Positions 1-5,002 of a stretch of 6,822 nucleotides of DNA are shown here, in pieces. Below the pieces are notes generated by a model. That model had not been told where the DNA came from, ran no database searches, and saw only the letters and a program-made list of their open reading frames with translations. Each line of letters opens with the position of its first letter. The stretch's first letter is position 1. The stretch comes from Dehalococcoidales bacterium (GTDB lineage: Bacteria; Chloroflexota; Dehalococcoidia; Dehalococcoidales; UBA3254): assembly GCA_028718465.1 (NCBI GenBank), contig JAQULX010000149.1, forward strand, positions 1 through 6,822. Reading direction: 5' to 3'. A program made the position numbers and the translations under genes.

Positions 1-563
1 TGGACTACCAGATTGTTCTTTTTATTGTTAGGCGAGTAGATTGCCCAGATTACCTTAATACCAACCCCCAGCCGGTTTATAGCTCCGAGAACAGCTTCAG
101 CATTCTCCCCGGTGCCTCCACCCACGACCACTACCCTGCTGCCCGGTTCACCAATCCCCAGGGTAGGGTTTACAACCCCATAAAAGATGTCGTTGGTAGT
201 AACGATACCCACTATTTTACCATTTTCGACCACCAGCAGGGAACCGACCCTGGCATTTTGCGCTTTGCTGGTTGCGTGTTCCACGGTATCGTTAGGCTTG
301 ACTGTCACCGGCTTTTTATTCATCACTTCACTCACAGTATGGCGCGAAGCCCAGGGTCCGCTTTGCCATATCATGGGAAGACCTGACTGGGGTTTCAGTT
401 TTTCGATGCTGGTCTGGGAGACCACCCCGACAGGATAGCCGTCTTCATCCACCACCGGCAAGCGCCGAAAGCCGTGTTCCTGCATTATCTTTAAGGCTTC
501 GAGCACTGGAGTATTTTTCTTTACGGTGATGACATCTCTGGTCATCAGGTCAACTACTAGCAT
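1..563 (-). CDS. CBS-domain pair protein with ACT-like C-terminal region (AcuB-like), C-terminus cut by window edge
   Basis: This reading frame runs from an ATG at 561-563 to the window edge without a stop, giving 187 residues of N-terminal sequence. Residues about 5-57 form a first CBS domain (start LVVDLMTRDVITV, then RRLPVVDEDG and PVGVVS). Residues about 74-131 form a second (VSEVMNKKPVTV, then GSLLVVENGKIVGIVT). Such pairs usually bind adenine nucleotides in the cytoplasm. From about residue 137 the segment GIGEPGSRVVVV followed by a helix and strand resembles the ACT-like domain of AcuB-type proteins, but the end is missing. The partner and ligand cannot be read from the sequence. The Shine-Dalgarno match is weak: GGAAGG lies about 15 nt upstream, so the start is probable, not certain. 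The gene lies 84 nt beyond the molybdoenzyme frame on the same strand, and a promoter-like sequence in the gap suggests separate transcription. Confidence 0.85.
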   Translation of the reverse strand, partial: MLVVDLMTRDVITVKKNTPVLEALKIMQEHGFRRLPVVDEDGYPVGVVSQTSIEKLKPQSGLPMIWQSGPWASRHTVSEVMNKKPVTVKPNDTVEHATSKAQNARVGSLLVVENGKIVGIVTTNDIFYGVVNPTLGIGEPGSRVVVVGGGTGENAEAVLGAINRLGVGIKVIWAIYSPNNKKNNLVV

Positions 564-603
564 TTCTCTGACTCAAGTCCTTCCCGGCCTGTTTCGGAAA
601 CAT

Positions 604-632
604 AGTATAGCACAAATCATCTTAAACATAAA
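604..632 (-). promoter_or_regulatory. Putative extended -10 promoter of the CBS-domain gene
   Basis: Read on the minus strand, TATACT (604-609) is preceded by TGC, giving an extended -10 element. The expected -35 position, 17 bp upstream, holds only a weak TTTATG. A start near 597 would give a leader of roughly 35 nt before the CBS gene. A small TGTTT-CCG-AAACA hairpin sits at the start point. The position and the extended -10 are visible; activity is inferred. Confidence 0.45.
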
Positions 633-647
633 TTCGATGGTCGACCG

Positions 648-1325
648 TTAATCAAAGGCCGGACCGCCGACATCCGCATCGTTGCTGTAGCCCGCTGTCT
701 CCCAATAGCCCCGGAAATCAGTATTCGATGACAATTCAATCCGGGTAATCCATTTGGCCCACTTGTAGCCGAACTTGCTCTCGGCTACCAGTTGAAACGG
801 GAATCCCCTTTCCTCCGGAAGAGTGATGTCGTTCAGCTATAGGGCAATGATTATATCCTTCTCCTTGATATAGCTTAAATCCAGAGAAGTATATCCTTCA
901 TCATCAGTATCGGCCGTATAGAAGATAGCGATTACGGCTTCGGGCTTGATTCCGGCCTCGGCGAAAATCGCATCCAGCGGCGGGCCTGTCCATTTCGCAG
1001 TGAAATCCCACCCTTCAACACAGTCCAGGTCCATCAATTTCGAAACTTGCGGACGGGCCAGCAAGTCAGCGTAGCTCAAACTCAACGGTTTTTCTACCAG
1101 GCCGTCAACTGTCAGCCTGTAAGTTTCCCTGTCAATCGATATTGTGCCTGCAAGAGCGTTGTTTCTCTGCTGGGCGATGGGCGTGAGTTTCACTCCCATG
1201 AACTCCGTGGCTTCGATTTCACCACTGGGGCCGGCAGAGGGACTTGCCGCAGGCGCCCCGCAGGCTAAGACAGACAGCAAAGCGATGCACAGCAAGGCTG
1301 CCCCTATGACACTGTTATTCTTCAT
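648..1325 (-). pseudogene. Sulfite-oxidase-fold molybdopterin-dependent oxidoreductase, lipoprotein, interrupted by an in-frame TAG
   Basis: The frame starts at ATG 1323-1325, with GGGAGG five nt upstream and its start directly abutting the TAA of the preceding cytochrome gene. Residues 1-22 are a hydrophobic signal ending in V-L-A-C22, a lipobox, so export and lipid anchoring are likely. No twin arginine is present. The molybdenum-cofactor domain carries the family motif CVEGW, with Cys102 as the expected Mo ligand, and later DEGYTSLDLSY. Codon 163 is TAG (837-839). The same frame then continues for 62 codons to TAA at 648-650, with family-like sequence such as PFQLVAESKFGYKWAKWITRI and RGYWETAGYS. 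The undisturbed protein would be about 225 residues. The residue replaced by the stop is probably Lys or Glu in relatives, so one base change such as AAG to TAG would suffice. A point-mutated pseudogene, a sequencing error and amber readthrough all remain possible. The substrate is unknown. Confidence 0.8.
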
Positions 1326-1676
1326 TTATCCTCCCGATCGAAAATACTCCATGTAAACCACACCCGCCATTAAGCCTGCCCCGATTATCGCGAGAATACT
1401 GTTAACCACCCAGGGTACTGGGTGTCGTCGGCGGGATAACGCTATTTTTATATTTATCAGCACATGGGCTAAAAAGAAAAAGGCCAGCGGCGCGTTCGCG
1501 CTGCGATGGATAGTATTAGCGAGCCGGCGGTCAATAAGTCCAAAGGTCGAATTATAGATGATTTCTGTTTGCGTAATGCCCCAGCCCGACACCACCAGAA
1601 CGACGATGCCCGCAAGAAGCGCCCAGGCGCTGGCGCGGGCCAGTCTCCTTAACCAGGGATTTACCTCATTTTCCAC
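1326..1676 (-). CDS. Small cytochrome b-like membrane protein (three helices, two candidate haem histidines)
   Basis: This 116-residue protein starts at GTG 1674-1676; no better in-frame start is visible, and the nearest purine-rich AGGAAG is about 13 nt upstream. It has three predicted membrane segments at about residues 16-34, 62-80 and 90-110. His57 (TIHRSANAP) and His71 (FFFLAHVLINIKIAL) are spaced as in small cytochrome b561/DUF4405-type or MsrQ-like proteins, where such histidines hold haem. Its TAA (1326-1328) is followed at once by the ATG of the molybdoenzyme, whose ribosome binding site lies inside this gene. The two are therefore almost certainly translated from one message. By analogy with molybdoenzyme and membrane-cytochrome pairs such as MsrPQ, it probably passes electrons between the quinone pool and the exported enzyme. 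That role is inference. Family identity is less sure than the membrane topology. Confidence 0.75.
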   Translation of the reverse strand: MENEVNPWLRRLARASAWALLAGIVVLVVSGWGITQTEIIYNSTFGLIDRRLANTIHRSANAPLAFFFLAHVLINIKIALSRRRHPVPWVVNSILAIIGAGLMAGVVYMEYFRSGG

Positions 1677-1800
1677 AGAAACGCTTTTTCTTCCTGTTTC
1701 GCTTTTCCGGAACTGTCCGGCCGGCCGCAGCCGGGGACCGGAAAAACAACAGATTAACTATGTATAAATTTATTATATTACATGCAGGCATGATAGAATT
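1677..1800 (-). promoter_or_regulatory. Probable control region of the cytochrome-molybdoenzyme unit
   Basis: Upstream of the cytochrome gene lies an AT-rich block (about 1755-1782) that reads TAATATAATAAATTTATACA on the minus strand. It offers a TATAAT-like -10, but I see no convincing -35. A GC-rich leader (about 1706-1741) contains self-complementary CCGGC-CGCA-GCCGG. The palindrome CATGC-AG-GCATG at 1781-1792 is a possible operator. A promoter is expected here because the gene pair is divergent from the MarR gene; its exact position is not certain. Confidence 0.4.
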
Positions 1801-1836
1801 ATCTCAATGTTTAAGGCCCTTTGCCTGAAAATACTC

Positions 1837-1866
1837 TGGCAAATGCTACTGAAGACGTGTTATAAT
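1837..1866 (+). promoter_or_regulatory. Promoter of the MarR-type regulator gene
   Basis: A perfect TATAAT (1861-1866) is preceded by TGT, forming an extended -10. TGGCAA (1837-1842) lies 18 bp upstream as a partial -35. Transcription would start near 1873, leaving about 85 nt before the preferred ATG at 1957. Confidence 0.6.
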
Positions 1867-1884
1867 AAGTAAAAATCGTAATCG

Positions 1885-1898
1885 ATACACTCATGTAT
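1885..1898. promoter_or_regulatory. Candidate operator: inverted repeat ATACA-CTCA-TGTAT
   Basis: A 5+4+5 inverted repeat lies about 20 bp beyond the -10 of the MarR promoter, immediately downstream of the predicted start point. MarR proteins bind short palindromes near their own promoters, so autoregulation is plausible. With only one such site visible, this is inference. Confidence 0.3.
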
Positions 1899-1956
1899 TT
1901 TCAAACAATCAATCAACCCTGTGAAGAGTAAAAAAGAAAAGGAAGACAGATCTAAA

Positions 1957-2454
1957 ATGCAATACAATGAATCGGCCAAATATTATTCCTATTCCGATGA
2001 AGACCACGACCTCTGGATGCTGCTGACGCACACCCGGTACGCCATCTACCGGTCCAGAGAAAAAGAACTGCTCAGATACGGCGTTTCTCCGGAGCAGGTT
2101 GGAGTACTTTTCATTGTACAGGCCCTGAAAGATAAGGCGACCCCTTCCGAAATATCCCGTTTTATCATGCGGCAGCCGCATACCGTCTCTGCCCTGATCG
2201 AGAGAATGGAAGACAAGGGCTTCGTTAAGAAGACACATGACCTGGACAAGAAAAATCTGGTTAGGGTGTCCTTAACCGAGAAGGGACTCAAGGTCTATGA
2301 CTATTCCACCAAAAGAGGACCGATTCACAGGATAATGGGGACACTGACCGGCACAGAAAGGACCCAGTTGCGTCAGCTGCTGGAGAAGCTGCATGCCCAG
2401 GCCCGCAAAGAGATCGGTCTGGACCAGGAAAAATATATATCCCTGGATGACTGA
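1957..2454 (+). CDS. MarR-family winged-helix transcriptional regulator
   Basis: This is a cytoplasmic DNA-binding regulator of the MarR family, normally a dimer that releases DNA on binding a small ligand. I prefer ATG 1957 (165 residues), with AAGGAAG about 11 nt upstream. The frame can also open at GTG 1921, adding 12 mostly charged residues, but no ribosome binding site precedes that codon. Numbered from the GTG, a helical N-terminal part (EDHDLWMLLTHTRYAI) is followed by the winged-helix domain at about residues 55-120. The recognition helix is RQPHTVSALIERMEDKG and the wing is HDLDKKNLVRVSLTEKG. A C-terminal helix completes the dimerisation region. Length is normal for the family. The gene is divergent from the cytochrome-molybdoenzyme pair and may control it and itself. 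A terminator follows within 35 nt, so the gene is transcribed alone. The ligand is unknown. Confidence 0.9.
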   Translation: MQYNESAKYYSYSDEDHDLWMLLTHTRYAIYRSREKELLRYGVSPEQVGVLFIVQALKDKATPSEISRFIMRQPHTVSALIERMEDKGFVKKTHDLDKKNLVRVSLTEKGLKVYDYSTKRGPIHRIMGTLTGTERTQLRQLLEKLHAQARKEIGLDQEKYISLDD

Positions 2455-2487
2455 TCATTCTTTTAACTAAAAAGAGTTATTCTGTCT

Positions 2488-2526
2488 GCGGATAGGGGCT
2501 CTTCCCGCCTATCCGCATTATTTTAA
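2488..2526 (+). terminator. Rho-independent terminator after the MarR gene
   Basis: A perfect 9-bp stem (GCGGATAGG at 2488-2496 with CCTATCCGC at 2508-2516) encloses an 11-nt loop and is followed by ATTATTTTAA. It separates the MarR gene from the downstream phospholipase gene. Confidence 0.85.
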
Positions 2527-2537
2527 CCTGCTGCCTG

Positions 2538-2546
2538 TGTTATACT
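2538..2546 (+). promoter_or_regulatory. Putative extended -10 promoter of the patatin-like gene
   Basis: TGT-TATACT (2538-2546) is an extended -10 located between the MarR terminator and the phospholipase gene. No good -35 is present 17 bp upstream. The start would fall near 2553, giving a leader of about 30 nt that includes the ribosome binding site AAAGG at 2569-2573. Confidence 0.5.
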
Positions 2547-2581
2547 TGTATTAAACGTACTAAGATTCAAAGGCCGTCATC

Positions 2582-3415
2582 ATGAGGGATTCTGTAAAGG
2601 TAGGCCTGGCTCTTGGGGGCGGCTATGCCCGCGGTCTGGCCCATATTGGAGTTCTGGAAGTCCTGGAGCGGGAAGGCATTCCTGTTGATATGATTGCGGG
2701 TACCAGCATAGGTGCACTGGTAGGGGCTTTATATGCCATCGAACGTGACGCCGCCCTGCTTAAAAATCAGGCCATGCAGTTGGATAGCAGAGGATTAGCT
2801 TCACTGGTAGACCTTACCTTGCCGAAAAGCGGTTTTATCAGAGGGAAACGAGTAACCAGTCTTTTGCGCCGCTTCATCGGTGACGCCCAGTTCAAAGACC
2901 TGTCCACCCCTTTATTCTGTGTGGCGACGGATATTATAACCGGCGAGGAAATAGTGATTAATCAGGGTTCAGTCCTGGAAGCTGTCCGGGCCAGTATTTC
3001 TATACCCATAATCTTTACTGTGGCCAAGAGCAATGGTCGATACCTGGTCGATGGCGGACTGGTAAATCCTGTCCCGGTAAGTGTATTAAGAAAAATGGGG
3101 GCAGACTATATCATAGCCGTGGACGTGACTCCGAACCGCACCGAGAGGGCTGCCTATCTCCGGAAACAAATCGAGGCTAAAGAACCGGGGATATTCCAGG
3201 TTATGGTACAGTCCATATATATTACTACCTATTTAACCGCCAGGACGGTTTCCGAGGGGGCCGATGCCCTGGTCCATCCGCAGCTGGCCCAAATCGGGCC
3301 TGGCGAGTTTCACCGGGCCAGAGAATGCATTCTGCAAGGCGAACTGGCGGCCGTGGACAGCCTGACAAATATCAAAAAACAACTGAAAACGGCCGGAATC
3401 CCACTGAAAAGATAG
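2582..3415 (+). CDS. Patatin-like phospholipase (RssA/YchK-type serine hydrolase)
   Basis: This 277-residue protein starts at ATG 2582, with AAAGG eight nt upstream, and ends at TAG 3413-3415. It has the complete patatin catalytic set. The oxyanion glycine loop is GGGYARG at residues 12-18, the nucleophile elbow is GTSIG with Ser42, and the Ser-Asp dyad is closed by Asp157 in the motif DGG (157-159). Substitution patterns such as PLFCVATDIITGE and RASISIPIIF are typical of short bacterial patatins. These enzymes hydrolyse acyl esters of phospholipids or related lipids in the cytoplasm or at the inner membrane face. The true substrate is not predictable. No signal peptide or membrane segment is seen, and the length is normal for the single-domain form. 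The gene stands alone between a terminator and a convergent operon. Read past the TAG, the frame would reach TGA after four codons. Confidence 0.93.
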   Translation: MRDSVKVGLALGGGYARGLAHIGVLEVLEREGIPVDMIAGTSIGALVGALYAIERDAALLKNQAMQLDSRGLASLVDLTLPKSGFIRGKRVTSLLRRFIGDAQFKDLSTPLFCVATDIITGEEIVINQGSVLEAVRASISIPIIFTVAKSNGRYLVDGGLVNPVPVSVLRKMGADYIIAVDVTPNRTERAAYLRKQIEAKEPGIFQVMVQSIYITTYLTARTVSEGADALVHPQLAQIGPGEFHRARECILQGELAAVDSLTNIKKQLKTAGIPLKR

Positions 3416-3595
3416 ACCGGGCAAGTTTGAGGACCGGTCTGGTCTCCACTGCCCTGCGAGGAACCTTAAATCACTAAAGCTCTAATAGTCGAAACTTGGC
3501 CTCCAAAACCCTTTGATTTGAGGGTTAACATTACATATATGCCAGGAGGCCAGACTAAAAGGCTTTGAAGCTCAGGTGTTATCAATAATAGAGGT
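3416..3595. other. Intergenic region with inverted repeats between convergent transcription units
   Basis: No convincing gene is seen here. The segment contains a long-range pairing of TGGCCTCC (3497-3504) with GGAGGCCA (3545-3552). Nested inside it is a hairpin, AACCCT (3507-3512) with AGGGTT (3521-3526) and an 8-nt loop. A weaker pair, GACCGG (3415-3420) with CCGGTC (3434-3439), overlaps the end of the patatin gene but lacks a T-run. The pairings suggest a structured 3' end or a small RNA, but no known family is recognised. Confidence 0.4.
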
Positions 3596-3612
3596 AAAAA
3601 TGAAGCTCAGGT
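3566..3612 (+). repeat. 12-nt direct repeat TGAAGCTCAGGT (two copies)
   Basis: The sequence TGAAGCTCAGGT occurs at 3566-3577 and again at 3601-3612, with 23 nt between the copies. The second copy is the 5' arm of the following terminator, whose 3' arm is its complement. Either copy can therefore pair with the 3' arm. Confidence 0.7.
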
Positions 3613-3636
3613 TTAAAAACCTGAGCTTCATTTTTT
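3596..3636. terminator. Strong bidirectional rho-independent terminator
   Basis: A perfect stem runs from AAAAATGAAGCTCAGGTTT (3596-3614) to its complement (3617-3635). It is A-rich on one side and T-rich on the other, so both strands show a GC-containing hairpin followed by a T-run. It sits between the patatin gene (plus) and the DUF1538-PII operon (minus) and probably ends both. Confidence 0.9.
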
Positions 3637-3771
3637 AGGATCTTTCTCTTCTATATATTGCTTACTCCGATAATATTTATCTATGGTTGACTGACTTGCT
3701 CTTTTTCTCATGTAGAGATGTCCTGCTTGGTAGGTTCCGTAATAACTGGTAGCCTCCAGACCTGCTTTCAT
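3628..3771 (-). CDS. Doubtful 47-codon ORF downstream of the PII-like gene
   Basis: On the minus strand an ATG at 3769-3771 opens a 47-residue frame ending in TGA (3628-3630), inside the arm of the bidirectional terminator. The predicted peptide is polar and basic, with many Tyr, Lys and Arg residues (for example HLYMRKRASQ and DKYYRSKQYIEEKD). An AAGGA directly abuts the ATG, too close for a normal ribosome binding site. It begins 51 nt beyond the PII stop and could be a last small operon gene or a fragment of a larger lost gene. I recognise no family, and it may be non-coding. Confidence 0.25.
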   Translation of the reverse strand: MKAGLEATSYYGTYQAGHLYMRKRASQSTIDKYYRSKQYIEEKDPKK

Positions 3772-3822
3772 TCCTTGACGCTGTTACATCGTGATTAAAT
3801 AAATTGCTATTTATCAATAGGA

Positions 3823-4182
3823 TTATGGGTGAGACTCTTTAGGCAATACAGTCATAGAAGTATGGACCACGCCCATAAATCGGTCAACTGGCAGCGTGAA
3901 AGCAATACCTCTTCCGGGTTCACCCAGCCGTGCCACCCTGACTATCTCGTTCAGAATAGCATCTGTTTTATTCGGCGGAGTGATCGTAAGAACTATATCT
4001 TTTTCAGGCTCAACTGATATCCCCATGATTTTCTTCCTTTCATGTATCCCGATCCCACGCCCAAATACGATAGTCCCTCCCTCGGCACCCGCCTTCATTG
4101 ATGCTTCTATTACAGGGTCACCCCACCCCCTCATAACTATAGTCACGATAAGGGTTCTACTGTCTGAAGTTTCTTCAGTCAC
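3823..4182 (-). CDS. PII-like nitrogen-regulatory/nucleotide-sensing protein
   Basis: This 119-residue protein starts at GTG 4180-4182, with a full AAGGAGGT seven nt upstream. It overlaps the end of the preceding DUF1538 gene by 8 nt (GTGACTGA). The PII fold is indicated by an initial strand LIVTIVMRG, a helix ending KAGAEGGTIV, the GRGIG turn, a second half KDIVLTITPPNKTDAILNEIV, and the signature-like PGRGIAFTLPVDRFMGV. PII proteins are cytoplasmic trimers that bind ATP, ADP and often 2-oxoglutarate, and reshape a T-loop to gate partners, including ammonium channels. Here the T-loop (GIGIHERKKIMGI) looks short and lacks the usual uridylylated Tyr. It is therefore a divergent PII, not a canonical GlnB or GlnK. 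Its partner is most likely the DUF1538 membrane pair encoded just upstream. The ligand cannot be predicted. Confidence 0.85.
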   Translation of the reverse strand: MTEETSDSRTLIVTIVMRGWGDPVIEASMKAGAEGGTIVFGRGIGIHERKKIMGISVEPEKDIVLTITPPNKTDAILNEIVRVARLGEPGRGIAFTLPVDRFMGVVHTSMTVLPKESHP

Positions 4183-5002
4183 TTTCGTTACCTCCTTCTG
4201 GTGGCCTTACACGATATATTAAGCTAAGTAGCTGAATTGATATGATTGGAGCCAGTGTTATTATACCAATCAGTCCAAAACCGTCAACCAGTGGATCGCG
4301 TCCTCCCATTACTGTGGCAGCTCCAACAGTTAAGGACATAATAAAAGCTACTGTTAGTGGTCCGGTAGCGATGCTTCCTGAATCGAAAGCAATACTAACA
4401 AAGTTCTTATCAGCAATAGAAAGCAGAACGAGAGCGATAACATAGCCAGGAACAATTATTTGGAGCAAAGGTATCCCATAAACTGTTCTCGCCATCGCTA
4501 GGGCAGTGAAAGCTGCTACACCCAAGCACAGGGTATATAGTATCATAGACCCCCGGATGTAACCGGATGATGCTTCTTCTATCTGCTGACTTAAGACACG
4601 TACCTGCGGTTCAGCGTAGGTAATAAGGAAGCCCAGAACAAATCCGATTGGAATTAAAACCCAGGTATGCTGAAAACCGGCGAATAACCCTCCGATTTCC
4701 ATCCCCATCGGTAAAAAAGCGATATTTATCCCTTGTAGAAAGAATACCAGCCCAACAAAAGCAAATAGAACTCCTCTTAGAAGAGTTAATAACCGTTTTA
4801 GTGGTCGTTTCAGGAAAAAAGCCTGAAATACCAGGAAAAAAGTAACCAGCAGGGCTACCGGTATTGTTACCTCAAGGAGAACATTAGTTATGCCTTCGAA
4901 CGGCGCAGCTTGCTTCAGAAGACGAACAACCTCTTCCTTTAAAAAAAGAACCGTTTCCTTCAGGATCAGGAAAATCCCATTCAAAAGAAGAATACCCCCC
5001 AT
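4175..5002 (-). CDS. DUF1538 family integral membrane protein (second of tandem pair)
   Basis: This 275-residue, strongly hydrophobic protein has about seven or eight membrane segments, near residues 1-23, 42-66, 72-95, 114-135, 152-172, 178-198, 213-233 and 243-262. It shares landmark motifs with its upstream neighbour: LPMGMEIGGL, FLITYAEPQVRVLSQQ, SIAFDSGSIATGPLTVAF and DGFGLIGIITLAPI. These identify the DUF1538 family of uncharacterised membrane proteins, probably a transporter or channel. It is longer at the N-terminus than its neighbour. The ATG at 5000-5002 lies 22 nt inside the end of the preceding gene and has no good ribosome binding site of its own, so translation probably depends on coupling. 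A TTG six codons later follows a G-run and could be the real start. The substrate is unknown; the overlapping PII gene suggests control by nucleotide or nitrogen state. Confidence 0.88.
   Translation of the reverse strand: MGGILLLNGIFLILKETVLFLKEEVVRLLKQAAPFEGITNVLLEVTIPVALLVTFFLVFQAFFLKRPLKRLLTLLRGVLFAFVGLVFFLQGINIAFLPMGMEIGGLFAGFQHTWVLIPIGFVLGFLITYAEPQVRVLSQQIEEASSGYIRGSMILYTLCLGVAAFTALAMARTVYGIPLLQIIVPGYVIALVLLSIADKNFVSIAFDSGSIATGPLTVAFIMSLTVGAATVMGGRDPLVDGFGLIGIITLAPIISIQLLSLIYRVRPPEGGNESD

Noticed and set aside
187..438. Plus-strand open frame of 83 codons
   Set aside because: It lies antisense to the CBS domains, which have clear family motifs on the minus strand.
3415..3439. GACCGG...CCGGTC inverted repeat as a terminator of the patatin gene
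   Set aside because: The stem is only 6 bp and has no T-run after it. The strong terminator at 3596-3636 serves better.
3416..3640. Second attachment site (copy of the tRNA-Leu(UAA) 3' end) marking the far edge of an integrated island
   Set aside because: By eye I find no copy of the T-arm and acceptor sequence here or elsewhere in the window outside the tRNA genes.
3896..4222. Plus-strand open frame of 108 codons over the PII gene
   Set aside because: It is the complement of the well-supported PII-like gene, with no ribosome binding site or family motif of its own.
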